Counted from the first letter of the stretch, positions 1 through 7,294 are shown. The stretch is DNA of 10,028 nucleotides from Candidatus Bathyarchaeota archaeon (GCA_023247835.1 JAHFFU010000020.1:1-10028), one strand, 5' to 3'. Notes: generated by a model not told the origin, from the letters alone. Numbers and translations: made by a program.

Positions 1-98
1 GCTAGCCGGTGCTATGTAATCAGCCGTAGGACTTGGATAAAACGAGAGAATCAGGAATACTTCGTCGAATGAAGTGAAGTTGAAGATAGTCGAGGCTA

Positions 99-377
99 TT
101 GAAAACGAATCTAAGGCAATCGCGGAAAGATCGATCTGATTTGCCCGTGCGTATTGGTCATACAATCTCGGGAGTGATAACCAATCGGTTGCGTTTCCGG
201 TGGTGGAAAGTTTACCGTAAGACACATCTAGAAAGTATCGAGCGACTTGGCCGAAGAAGAGGTGCGCGATCTCTGTCCGAGTGGAAAGGTGCCTATATTC
301 GGGAAACTCTGCGAGAACCAAGAGCACTCTTTTGGTTCCACATGCGCACAATGGCGTTGCTGATGTTTGCGGAGTAG
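99..377 (+). CDS. Doubtful small protein, 92 aa, no recognised family
   Basis: Open frame of 92 codons beginning with TTG and ending in TAG; an in-frame TAG at 87-89 means it cannot start further upstream. GAGG at 92-95 lies only 3 bases before the TTG, which is tight for a ribosome binding site. The predicted product is very basic and rich in Arg and Trp, with RWWKVYRK at about residues 34-41 and a GRRRGAR stretch at about 51-57. It ends in a short hydrophobic segment (FWFHMRTMALLMF). I do not recognise the protein. It could be a real small basic protein, the decayed end of a larger gene, or a chance frame. It is separated from the next gene by 160 bases that contain that gene's promoter, so it is not obviously part of any operon here. 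Confidence 0.3.
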   Translation: MKTNLRQSRKDRSDLPVRIGHTISGVITNRLRFRWWKVYRKTHLESIERLGRRRGARSLSEWKGAYIRETLREPRALFWFHMRTMALLMFAE

Positions 378-491
378 CGAGGACGGTGAGCACAAGCAGC
401 ATAGGAAGAACTACCCCCCACCCTAATAGTTTCAAGCCATTATCCCCGTACTAGCGCTCACCAAGAGAATGTAGCTTCCGGCCTTCAGCTT

Positions 492-517
492 AGTAAAAGG
501 TTATTTATTCGGTTATT
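492..517 (+). promoter_or_regulatory. TATA box and BRE-like promoter of the winged-helix gene, with a GGTTATT direct repeat
   Basis: TTATTTATT at 501-509 follows the purine/A-rich AGTAAAAGG at 492-500, matching the archaeal BRE-TATA arrangement. A transcript starting about 25-27 bases below the centre of the box would begin near 531, only a few bases before the ATG at 538, so the mRNA would be almost leaderless; no Shine-Dalgarno sequence is seen, which agrees. GGTTATT occurs twice, at 499-505 and 511-517, overlapping the box with 12-base periodicity. This could be an operator for autoregulation, but that is inference. Confidence 0.55.
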
Positions 518-537
518 CGCGGAGACTAGCGTTAGCC

Positions 538-951
538 ATGTTAAATCAGGAAAAGGAACTGATTCGGGACGTTCAGTACAAGACCATTTTTCGGGTTTAC
601 CTATGCCTCCGGAAACGCAGAGAGGTTTCGATAAAGGACGTTCAGAAGGCGATGCTGTTCACAACTCCTGCTCAGGCAAAGTACCACCTGAAGAAACTAG
701 CCGAAATAGGACTTGTCATCCAAACCGAAAGTGGGAAGTTTAAGGTCACACGAAGGAAATTCGGCCTTCTCCGATTCTTCTTTGAAATCAAGAACCTTAT
801 GATTCCGATGAGCGTTTTCTATGCCCTTTTCTTCGCGTTGTGTACGGTTCTATTCTACCTGCGAACCCCAACCCTAGAGGTTCTGCTCCTGGGTGGTTTA
901 ATCACGGCCAAAGAAGCCGTAGAATCAATTTCCTACTTTACTATGCTATAA
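538..951 (+). CDS. Membrane-anchored winged helix-turn-helix regulator
   Basis: The 137-residue product has two parts. Residues about 12-75 form a winged helix-turn-helix: helices through RDVQYKTIFRVYLCL and VSIKDVQKAM, a likely recognition helix around TPAQAKYHLKKLAEIGLV (43-60), then a beta-wing (IQTESGKFKVTRR). The 'AKYHLKKL..LGLV'-like pattern is typical of archaeal ArsR/MarR-like regulators. After a basic/aromatic linker (GLLRFFFEIKNL) come two hydrophobic stretches, about residues 88-108 and 112-134; the second contains K125 and E126 and is the weaker membrane segment. Archaeal membrane-tethered winged-helix proteins with this plan are common but mostly uncharacterised. The ATG is the first codon after a near-leaderless promoter. 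It stands as its own unit 105 bases before the binding-protein gene, so local control of the transport locus is possible but unproven. Confidence 0.8.
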   Translation: MLNQEKELIRDVQYKTIFRVYLCLRKRREVSIKDVQKAMLFTTPAQAKYHLKKLAEIGLVIQTESGKFKVTRRKFGLLRFFFEIKNLMIPMSVFYALFFALCTVLFYLRTPTLEVLLLGGLITAKEAVESISYFTML

Positions 952-955
952 CTTC

Positions 956-971
956 TTTCCGTGTTCGGAAA
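956..971 (+). terminator. Small hairpin just after the regulator gene
   Basis: TTTCCG (956-961) and CGGAAA (966-971) are perfect inverted repeats around a TGTT loop, beginning 4 bases after the TAA stop. The following sequence (ATACTTTCCCC) has no strong T-run, so this is at best a weak terminator or a 3'-end stabilising structure. Confidence 0.3.
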
Positions 972-1003
972 ATACTTTCCCCGCACTGAACTTCAATTGC
1001 CGT

Positions 1004-1019
1004 GCAAAGTCTTTTAAAT
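1004..1019 (+). promoter_or_regulatory. TATA/BRE promoter of the solute-binding protein gene
   Basis: CTTTTAAAT at 1011-1019 is a strong archaeal TATA-like box, preceded by GCAAAGT (1004-1010) in the BRE position. The expected transcript start is near 1038-1043. The ATG at 1057 then has a leader of only about 15-20 bases, which still includes GGAG at 1043-1046. This geometry argues against the in-frame TTG at 1036 as start, because that codon would lie at or upstream of the transcript start. Confidence 0.65.
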
Positions 1020-1056
1020 CGAGTAAGTTGACCCATTGTTACGGAGAATTTTGAAA

Positions 1057-3111
1057 ATGTCTAAGAAAGCTATTACTCGAGTGCAGGCAGCAATAGTAAT
1101 CGTCGTCATCGTTGCCGCAGTCGCGGCAGGCGCATACTTCTCAGTTCCGCAAGGGCCAGTCGGTCCAACCACTGCCCCCGTCAAGAATGCCGACACCATC
1201 GTAGAAGAAACAATCGGACAACCGGACACATTGGACCCTGCCACTGACTACGAAACAGGAGGCGGCGGATTAATCCAGAACGTGTACGAGCAGTTGATGT
1301 TCTTCAATGGCGCCAAGGCGGACGAGGTGGTCCCGTGGTTAGCTTCAAGCTTTGACCTTAGCCCTGACGGATTGACATACACATACCATTTGAGAAGCGG
1401 AATAACATTTACCGACGGCACAGCCTTCGACGCTAATGCGGTCTCCTTCAGCCTTTGGCGTGCCTTGATTATCGACGACCCGGACGGGCCAGCTTGGTCC
1501 ATGTTGCAAGTCATCAGAGGCGGTGCGGACTACAGCAAGCAGTACAACAACGCTGGACCTAGCGCGCCAGACGGTTACGGTGACACATACACGCAAGCTG
1601 AACTACAAGACTTCTTAAACGCGAACCCAATCGAAGTCATGGATCCCATGACCGTTGCAATTCATCTAGAGCGCCCATACGCTGGTTGGAATTTCATCAT
1701 GGCCTTCTCAGTCACTGCTATCGTCAGCCCAACTGCCATTCAGGCTCATTGGACTCAACCGACTGATGGGACACCATTCATTAATGGTGTAACGGCAGGG
1801 GATTATCACAATGAGTTGAACCCATGGCCAGCCGAGAACATGGTGGGCACAGGCCCATACATGCTCCAGTCATGGGATAAGGCGGCGCAGACACTAGTCT
1901 TCGTGCGAAACGAGCACTACTGGGGTGGCCCTAGCAACAGAGGCTTAGCCCCCGTACCGACCGTGATCGTCAAGGGAATCGACGACGCCAACACCCGCGT
2001 ACTCGACTTGAAGGCCGGAGAGGCAGACATCGGCACCATTCCAGCAACTGGGGGCTTGATCTACCAGTTCATTGATAAGGACACTTGGTTGGCTTCAGGC
2101 GACCTAAAGTCGTTGAGCCCAGACTACCAAGTGTACCCACAGTGCCCACCAACAGACAAAGTCCAAGGGTTATGCTTGTGGCCATCTTTCTCCACGTTCT
2201 TCATGGGATTCAACCAGAAGATCAAAGGAGCAGATAGGAAGGTTCAGGCATTCCAACCATTCTCAGACGTGAGAATAAGGAAGGCATTCACACTTTCCTT
2301 CAACAGAACCGCCTACATCCACGATGTCCTACAAAACTTCGCTATCCCAGCAAACCAAATCATCCCGCCAGGAATGTTCGGGTATGACCCGAGCATCACC
2401 CCGACACCCTACGATCCAGACCAGGCGAAGCAACTCCTAGTGGACGCTGGAGCAAACCCACTGACACCGGACAATGCGTACGACCCGAAGAACACCAAGA
2501 CAGTTGAAATCACCTACAACCTAGGGAACACGGCTCGCGAAACAGCCGCAACCATCATCGCCAATACCATCAACGGTTTCGCGTCTGACACTGGCCTCTA
2601 CGCTAGGGTCACGGGCCTCGCTTGGCCTCAATTCCTAGCTACCGTGCGGGCCAGACAGACGAACGTGTTCTTCCTTGGTTGGATAGTCGACTACGTTGAC
2701 CCAGACGACTTCTTGGTACCCTTCGCTCACGCAACAGCAGGAACATTCGCCATCAGAATGGGATATAACAATCCGGAGGTTACGAAACTCATCGACGAGC
2801 AAGCAACGATCGCTGACCCAACACAGAGAGCGCAGGTCATCAGCCAGATTCAACGCATGACTAACGACGACTGGGCGTTCCTTTGGTTAACCTATGGAAC
2901 CTTCTCCCAGGTCTCTAGGTCATGGCTTCATGAGAGGGCTGGCGCTTCTGTCGCTGCTGGAATTTCCACATACAACCAGGCATTATACACGTATTACTTC
3001 TACGAAATAGAGAAGGGTGGAAGTATGGCAGGTGCCGTGCAACCGTCCTTCCTCAACCTCCTGCAACTACTGCCTGCTAAAGTGAGTGCCATCATCGTGA
3101 AGTCCTTATAA
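1057..3111 (+). CDS. Family-5 extracellular solute-binding protein (DppA/OppA type) of an ABC importer
   Basis: Ligand-capturing component of the importer encoded downstream. The 684-residue product starts with a positively charged end (MSKKAITR), a hydrophobic segment at about 10-29, and a Pro/Thr/Gly-rich linker (about 31-43). The N-terminal lobe follows with QPDTLDPATDYETGG (55-69). Other SBP_bac_5 landmarks are FDANAVSFSLWRAL (124-137), MVGTGPYMLQSW (262-273), FSDVRIRKAFTLSFNR (402-417) and GWIVDYVDPDDFLVPF (541-556). I see no lipobox Cys after the hydrophobic segment, so it is probably held by an uncleaved helix or processed by a non-lipoprotein peptidase. The only two cysteines (363 and 373, in CPPTDKVQGLC) could form a disulfide outside the cell. 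It is longer than bacterial DppA (about 535). Codons are strongly biased to C-ending forms, as in a highly expressed gene. The substrate may be peptides or oligosaccharides; sequence alone does not decide. ATG 1057 is preferred, with GGAG 10 bases upstream. Confidence 0.93.
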   Translation: MSKKAITRVQAAIVIVVIVAAVAAGAYFSVPQGPVGPTTAPVKNADTIVEETIGQPDTLDPATDYETGGGGLIQNVYEQLMFFNGAKADEVVPWLASSFDLSPDGLTYTYHLRSGITFTDGTAFDANAVSFSLWRALIIDDPDGPAWSMLQVIRGGADYSKQYNNAGPSAPDGYGDTYTQAELQDFLNANPIEVMDPMTVAIHLERPYAGWNFIMAFSVTAIVSPTAIQAHWTQPTDGTPFINGVTAGDYHNELNPWPAENMVGTGPYMLQSWDKAAQTLVFVRNEHYWGGPSNRGLAPVPTVIVKGIDDANTRVLDLKAGEADIGTIPATGGLIYQFIDKDTWLASGDLKSLSPDYQVYPQCPPTDKVQGLCLWPSFSTFFMGFNQKIKGADRKVQAFQPFSDVRIRKAFTLSFNRTAYIHDVLQNFAIPANQIIPPGMFGYDPSITPTPYDPDQAKQLLVDAGANPLTPDNAYDPKNTKTVEITYNLGNTARETAATIIANTINGFASDTGLYARVTGLAWPQFLATVRARQTNVFFLGWIVDYVDPDDFLVPFAHATAGTFAIRMGYNNPEVTKLIDEQATIADPTQRAQVISQIQRMTNDDWAFLWLTYGTFSQVSRSWLHERAGASVAAGISTYNQALYTYYFYEIEKGGSMAGAVQPSFLNLLQLLPAKVSAIIVKSL

Positions 3112-3117
3112 GGGCCC

Positions 3118-3144
3118 AATAGTGGCCCTCCCACTATTTTTTTT
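3118..3144 (+). terminator. Hairpin plus T-run terminator or attenuator after the binding-protein gene
   Basis: AATAGTGG (3118-3125) pairs perfectly with CCACTATT (3131-3138) around a CCCTC loop, and eight consecutive T residues (3137-3144) end the structure. This is an intrinsic-terminator shape, and T-runs alone suffice for archaeal termination. A second perfect stem, AGGGCC (3111-3116) with GGCCCT (3124-3129), shares bases with the first, so only one can form at a time. Position between the binding protein and the permease genes suggests partial termination that keeps membrane components below binding-protein level. Confidence 0.65.
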
Positions 3145-3156
3145 GCTACGTTGACA

Positions 3157-3195
3157 GCCTTACATAAGGCGGGGTAAGTTTGGTTCTTAAGGAAC
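3157..3195 (+). promoter_or_regulatory. Inverted repeats and weak TATA-like elements ahead of dppB
   Basis: The 115-base gap before dppB contains GCCTTA-CA-TAAGGC (3157-3170), a perfect 6-base inverted repeat with a 2-base centre, and GTTC-TTAAG-GAAC (3183-3195). Either could be an operator half-site pair. TTCTTAAGG (3184-3192) is only a fair TATA-like match but lies at the right distance for a short-leader transcript starting near 3215. The permease operon may therefore have its own weak promoter besides read-through from the binding-protein gene. Confidence 0.35.
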
Positions 3196-3226
3196 ATCAT
3201 ACCCTTCCGAACCTAACCGAGGGTGA

Positions 3227-4264
3227 GTGACTACGAAGCTATGGGAATACGTAGTCCGACGAATGTTCCTACTTGTGTTCGTGCTGATTGGAGTAACCGT
3301 CATTACATTCTTCTTGTCGCAAGTTCTGTTAGATCCTTTAGCCCTATACCTGACTGAAAGAACCCGAGAAGCTGCCATACCTGCCATCATAGCATATTAC
3401 CATTTGAATGACCCCTGGCCGATCCGTTACGTCGTATATGTTTGGAACCTGATGAGAGGGGATTGGGGTTACTCAAGGTCGCTGTCGCAGCCCGTGCTGG
3501 AAGGGATGGCCGGGAGATTTCCGGCCACCATGGAGCTAGCGATAACTGCGATTATCTGGACCTTAGCTGTAGGTATCCCTCTCGGAATTATTTCTGCACT
3601 GAAGAACAACAAGCCACCCGACCACGCCTCGAGAATTGTTGCGCTGACGGGCGTCTCGACTCCAGTATTCTGGTTGGGGCTGCTGCTTCAACTTGTGTTC
3701 TTCTACTATTTCCAGCTATGGGGGCTGCCCAACCTGCCTTCCAACGGACGCTTCGACTCGATATTGGTTCTTGAGCATCCAGTGACACAAGTTACAGGTT
3801 TGGTCCTGGTGGATACCATCATTACAGGCAATTTCAAAATGACTGTAGACGTAATGGCGCATCTGGTTCTGCCTGCTTTCGCCTTAGGATTCATCTCGTT
3901 GGGGTATATCATGAGGATCATGCGTTCGAGTATGCTGGAGGTTCTGAGGCAAGATTATATAATCTTGGCCCGTTCGAAAGGTCTCGCTGAGCGAGTGGTC
4001 ATCTATCGCCACGCATTGAAGAATGCTATGATACCCACGGTTACTGTTGCAGGATTGGCAGTTGCTGGCTTGCTCGGCGGGGCCCCCTTAACCGAAACTG
4101 TATTTGCGTGGCCGGGCATGGGAAGGCTTGCGGTGAATGCAATCGGTCGCAACGACGCCCCTCTCATAATGGGCTTTACGCTGATCGCAGCGTTGATTCT
4201 TGTATTTGCGAACCTAATCGTAGATCTTCTCTACGCTTACTTGGATCCCCGCATAAAATACTGA
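3227..4264 (+). CDS. dppB: ABC peptide/oligosaccharide importer permease, DppB type
   Basis: First channel subunit of the importer, 345 residues, normal for the family. It has the typical N-terminus with the first membrane helix right after basic residues (YVVRRMFLLVFVLIGVTVITFF, about 8-29). GDWGYSRSL (78-86) is the conserved segment before the transport domain. Further membrane segments lie at about 103-124, 137-162, 209-231, 271-285 and 315-336. The EAA loop that docks on the ATPases is at about 242-272 (DYIILARSKGL...RHALKNAMIPTV). The C-terminus is the family-typical YLDPRIKY. The GTG start is forced by an in-frame TGA at 3224-3226. The GAGGGTGA just before it (3219-3226) is a fair Shine-Dalgarno match. 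Its stop is 11 bases before the dppC start, so the two are co-translated. Confidence 0.95.
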   Translation: MTTKLWEYVVRRMFLLVFVLIGVTVITFFLSQVLLDPLALYLTERTREAAIPAIIAYYHLNDPWPIRYVVYVWNLMRGDWGYSRSLSQPVLEGMAGRFPATMELAITAIIWTLAVGIPLGIISALKNNKPPDHASRIVALTGVSTPVFWLGLLLQLVFFYYFQLWGLPNLPSNGRFDSILVLEHPVTQVTGLVLVDTIITGNFKMTVDVMAHLVLPAFALGFISLGYIMRIMRSSMLEVLRQDYIILARSKGLAERVVIYRHALKNAMIPTVTVAGLAVAGLLGGAPLTETVFAWPGMGRLAVNAIGRNDAPLIMGFTLIAALILVFANLIVDLLYAYLDPRIKY

Positions 4265-4275
4265 GGCGAGAGGCG

Positions 4276-5154
4276 GTGGCGTCAAGGAAACCTTCCAGCT
4301 GGTCCCCAGCAATCGCGGAGTTAAAGTTTGCAGGCCACTTGCTGGCTCAGAACAAAGTCGTGTTGGTCGGGACACTGATCACTGCGGCTATAATCATCAC
4401 CGCGATATTTGGGCCATTCGTACTCCCCCCTAATGTCGAGTCGAACATCAACTTGGTGATTCGTCTACTGCCGCCTAGCTCACAGCATTGGCTGGGAACG
4501 GATGATTATGGACGCGACCTATTCCAAGTGATAGTTCTCTCTACACGACTTGACGTTTCTGCGAGTTTGACGATAGTGTGTGTGGATCTGGTGATCGGTG
4601 TCCTGGTCGGGGCCTTTTCAGCATTTCTGGGTGGAAAAATTGACGAGGGCACTATGCGAGTGACTGATATTTTCTTTTCTATCCCCGGCCTTGTTCTCGC
4701 ACTGGCAGTTGCCGCTGCTCTCGGAAGAGGGCTAAACAATCTGATATTGGCGCTCATCATCGTCGGGTGGCCTGGTTATACCAGGATATTGCGGGGGCAG
4801 GTTCTGGCTGAGAAAGAGCGCCTATACGTAGACGCACTTCGCGCATTAGGCATTGGAAGGTTGAGGCTAATCATCAGACACATCATCCCGAACACGATTT
4901 ACCCGGTATTAGTCCAAGCAACACTGGACCTCGGTGGCGTGATACTTACTTTCGCCGGACTCAGCTTCTTGGGGTTCGGCGCGTCTGCACTTACACCTGA
5001 ACTCGGCCGACTGATAACCGCCGGTCAAACATACATATTCCAGGCACCATGGCTAGTCGCCTTTCCTGGATTAACTATCCTCATAATTTCATTAGCTTTC
5101 AACTTGGTGGGTGATGGGATAAGAGACGTTCTCGACCCGAGACTGAGAAGGTAG
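4276..5154 (+). CDS. dppC: ABC peptide/oligosaccharide importer permease, DppC type
   Basis: Second channel subunit, partner of DppB. From GTG 4276 the product is 292 residues, the usual DppC length. It has a short cytoplasmic lead and one helix at about 28-50 (VVLVGTLITAAIIITAIFGPFVL). The DppC hallmark HWLGTDDYGRDLF is at 71-83, with helices at about 97-119, 136-164, 209-234 and 258-278. The EAA loop is at about 181-213 (YVDALRALGIGRLRLIIRHIIPN). The C-terminus is GDGIRDVLDPRLRR. The frame is open back to 4108 inside dppB, but that translation (Cys/Arg/Ser-rich) is unlike any permease. GTG 4276 follows GAGG at 4263-4266 (9 bases) and a second GAGG at 4270-4273. CTG 4261 is a less likely alternative. 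Confidence 0.94.
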   Translation: MASRKPSSWSPAIAELKFAGHLLAQNKVVLVGTLITAAIIITAIFGPFVLPPNVESNINLVIRLLPPSSQHWLGTDDYGRDLFQVIVLSTRLDVSASLTIVCVDLVIGVLVGAFSAFLGGKIDEGTMRVTDIFFSIPGLVLALAVAAALGRGLNNLILALIIVGWPGYTRILRGQVLAEKERLYVDALRALGIGRLRLIIRHIIPNTIYPVLVQATLDLGGVILTFAGLSFLGFGASALTPELGRLITAGQTYIFQAPWLVAFPGLTILIISLAFNLVGDGIRDVLDPRLRR

Positions 5155-5159
5155 AAGAA

Positions 5160-6281
5160 TTGGCGACCGCACCAGAAACGACCGACAAGTCAGATGCGCT
5201 GCTTCAGGTGAAGAACCTACGGTTGAACTTCCACACATATGCGGGCGAAGTCAAAGCCCTCGATGGAGTAACGTTTGCCGTGCAGAAAGGCGAAGCTCTA
5301 GGCCTAGTGGGGGAATCTGGGTGCGGAAAATCAGTAACCGCATTGACGATTGTTGGATTGCTACCTGAAAACGCATCCGTAGTTGACGGGGAAATCATGC
5401 TTGGTAGCGATAATCTTCTCAAAACGTCGCACGAAGAAATGCGGAAAATCAGAGCTAACCGCATTGCGATGGTTTTCCAGGACCCGACAACGTTCCTCAA
5501 TCCAGTGCTCACAATAGGCGAACAAATCGAGGAGGTTTTTCTCTTGAATCCCGAGCGCCTGGCGCGCTTGGCGGCTGAGAAAAAACTCTCTGAAGAGAGC
5601 GTGGGAGAAACCGAGGAGAAAATAGACGCTGGAAAGGAGTCGACTGAGAGTGCAGGGAAGATATCCAAATCCGCACAAAGGAAGGTCGCCAAGGCTCTGT
5701 CTATGGACGTTATGAATCAGGTGCGTCTTCCTGATACGGAGAGAATACTCAAACAGTACCCGCACGAGCTGTCCGGCGGCATGCGGCAACGATGCATGAT
5801 CGCGATGGCTCTCGCAAGAGACCCTGACTTATTCATCGCGGACGAGATTACAACTGCCCTCGATGTGACGATACAAGCCCAAATTCTGGAACTGCTACGC
5901 GAATTGAAGAAAGAACTGCTCGGCTCGACCTTGTTAATAACGCACGACCTAGGCGTTGTCGCCGAGCTATGCAACCGCGTTGCGGTCATGTATGCAGGCA
6001 ACATTGTGGAACTGGCAGGCGTGAAGGAATTATTCGCCAACCCATTGCATCCTTACACGCAGGGGCTCATGCGGGCAATACCTATGATTGACCGGCGAAT
6101 GGAGAGACTTGAAACAATTCCAGGTTCAGTTCCAGACCTAATCTATCCACCAACAGGTTGTCGATTCCATCCTCGATGCCCCTTCGCATTCGAGAGATGT
6201 AAGCTTGAGAAACCCGAACTCCTTCATGTAGGAAAAGGACACACGGTTGCGTGCCACCTTTACGGAGAGGCAAAAGCATGA
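5160..6281 (+). CDS. dppD: ABC importer ATPase, DppD type, with a charged insertion
   Basis: One of the two ATP-hydrolysing subunits, 373 residues. Visible motifs are Walker A GESGCGKS (51-58), Q-loop Q107 in MVFQDP, signature LSGGM (204-208), Walker B LFIADE (224-229) with catalytic Glu229, D-loop TALD, and switch His262 in ITHD. Walker B is followed by ITT where most relatives have PTT. The C-terminal oligopeptide-ATPase extension holds Cys 334, 340, 347 and 365 (C-x5-C-x6-C-x17-C), the pattern linked to an iron-sulfur cluster in some members. Gln107 to the signature Ser spans 98 residues, against 58 in the neighbouring DppF. The extra roughly 40 residues (about 131-168) are rich in Glu, Lys and Ser. 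The TTG start lies 5 bases after the dppC stop, with AAGGT at 5148-5152; GTG 5208 would cut off the first beta strand. It overlaps dppF by 4 bases. Confidence 0.94.
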   Translation: MATAPETTDKSDALLQVKNLRLNFHTYAGEVKALDGVTFAVQKGEALGLVGESGCGKSVTALTIVGLLPENASVVDGEIMLGSDNLLKTSHEEMRKIRANRIAMVFQDPTTFLNPVLTIGEQIEEVFLLNPERLARLAAEKKLSEESVGETEEKIDAGKESTESAGKISKSAQRKVAKALSMDVMNQVRLPDTERILKQYPHELSGGMRQRCMIAMALARDPDLFIADEITTALDVTIQAQILELLRELKKELLGSTLLITHDLGVVAELCNRVAVMYAGNIVELAGVKELFANPLHPYTQGLMRAIPMIDRRMERLETIPGSVPDLIYPPTGCRFHPRCPFAFERCKLEKPELLHVGKGHTVACHLYGEAKA

Positions 6282-7294
6282 CCCAAACTGTCGTAGAGAT
6301 CAAAGGACTCAAGAAATGGTTCCCTATAACTGGGGGCATTCTTGGCAGAGTCAGAGGCTGGGTCAAAGCGGTCGATGGGGTCGACTTAGAGATTAAAGAA
6401 GGAGAAACGTTCGGTCTTGTTGGAGAATCTGGATCAGGTAAAACGACTGTCGGCCGATGCATCCTGCGATTGATTGAGCCGACAGCGGGTCAGATAATCT
6501 ACCGCGGCCAAGACATAACTAAATTGAAGGGTCAAGCTTTCCGACGGGTACGGAGGAAGTTCGGAGCAGTCTTCCAAGACCCGTATGCATCACTTGATCC
6601 GCGCCAGACCATCAAAAGTGCACTTACTGAGCCTATGAAGTACCACAAGATCATCGGGAATGAGGAGGAGGCTGTAGAGAGGGCGAAGGATCTCATAAAG
6701 AGGGTTGGACTAAACGAGGATCACTTGTACAGGTTCCCGCACGAGTTCAGCGGGGGACAGCGACAAAGGATCGCTGTTGCCCGAGCGCTAACAACGGATC
6801 CAGACGTAATAATCCTCGACGAACCCACATCATTCCTTGATGTCTCGGTCCAAGCCCAGATCCTCAACCTGCTTTCCGATCTTCAAAAAGAATTAAACCT
6901 CACCTACCTGTTCATATCCCATAACCTCAGCGTAATCGAGCACATGAGCAACCGCGTCGGCGTCATGTACCTAGGAGCAATAATGGAAGCCGCCGAGAAG
7001 AACATAATCTACCGAAGACCAGAGCACCCGTACACGCACGCTCTCATATCCGCTCTTCCGATTCCCAATCCCGAACTAGTTAGGGAACGCGTCGTGCTCA
7101 GTGGAGATGTCCCAAGCCCGGTCAATATTCCATCAGGTTGCAGATTCAGAACACGATGCCCATACGCGACTGAGTTCTGCGCTGAGAAGGAACCACCTCT
7201 CGCAGCCCGCCAACCAGGGCACCTCGTCTCTTGCCACTATGACCTGAAGCTGTCCGCACCAATACCAATCTTGGAGACATCGCGCGAGGCGTGA
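6278..7294 (+). CDS. dppF: ABC importer ATPase, DppF type
   Basis: Second ATPase of the importer, 338 residues, expected to pair with DppD as a heterodimer under DppB/DppC. Motifs are Walker A GESGSGKT (49-56), Q-loop Gln100 in [12 protein letters not shown] (a DppF/OppF hallmark), signature FSGGQ (157-161), Walker B VIILDE (177-182) with Glu182, and His215. The D-loop reads SFLD instead of the usual SALD, and the His is followed by Asn (ISHN) where Asp is usual. Cys 288, 294, 301 and 319 repeat exactly the C-x5-C-x6-C-x17-C spacing of DppD. The ATG overlaps the dppD stop as ATGA (6278-6281), with GGAGAGG at 6264-6270 as a strong ribosome site. The frame is open further upstream to 6251, but those residues are not family-like. 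Confidence 0.95.
   Translation: MTQTVVEIKGLKKWFPITGGILGRVRGWVKAVDGVDLEIKEGETFGLVGESGSGKTTVGRCILRLIEPTAGQIIYRGQDITKLKGQAFRRVRRKFGAVFQDPYASLDPRQTIKSALTEPMKYHKIIGNEEEAVERAKDLIKRVGLNEDHLYRFPHEFSGGQRQRIAVARALTTDPDVIILDEPTSFLDVSVQAQILNLLSDLQKELNLTYLFISHNLSVIEHMSNRVGVMYLGAIMEAAEKNIIYRRPEHPYTHALISALPIPNPELVRERVVLSGDVPSPVNIPSGCRFRTRCPYATEFCAEKEPPLAARQPGHLVSCHYDLKLSAPIPILETSREA

Noticed and set aside
1..72. Frame open from the left edge to a TGA at 70-72, possibly the C-terminus of an upstream gene
   Set aside because: Only 23 codons are visible, with no recognisable motif; it cannot be told from chance.
450..531. ACTAGCG occurring twice (450-456 and 525-531)
   Set aside because: A 7-base repeat about 75 bases apart is compatible with chance and lacks symmetry or a clear relation to the promoter.
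1036..1056. In-frame TTG at 1036 as start of the solute-binding protein
   Set aside because: It lies at or upstream of the transcript start predicted from the TATA box; ATG 1057 has GGAG at a sensible distance and gives a normal charged N-terminus.
3442..3774. 110-codon plus-strand frame inside dppB
   Set aside because: It is an out-of-frame reading of the well-supported permease, with low-quality composition and no motif.
4108..4275. Upstream extension of the dppC frame inside dppB
   Set aside because: The translation is Cys/Arg/Ser-rich and unlike any permease; the GTG at 4276 gives the normal DppC length.
5204..5789. Long minus-strand frames of 162 and 142 codons opposite dppD
   Set aside because: They lie entirely over a gene with intact ABC ATPase motifs, overlap one another, and show no recognisable domain; they are antisense shadows.
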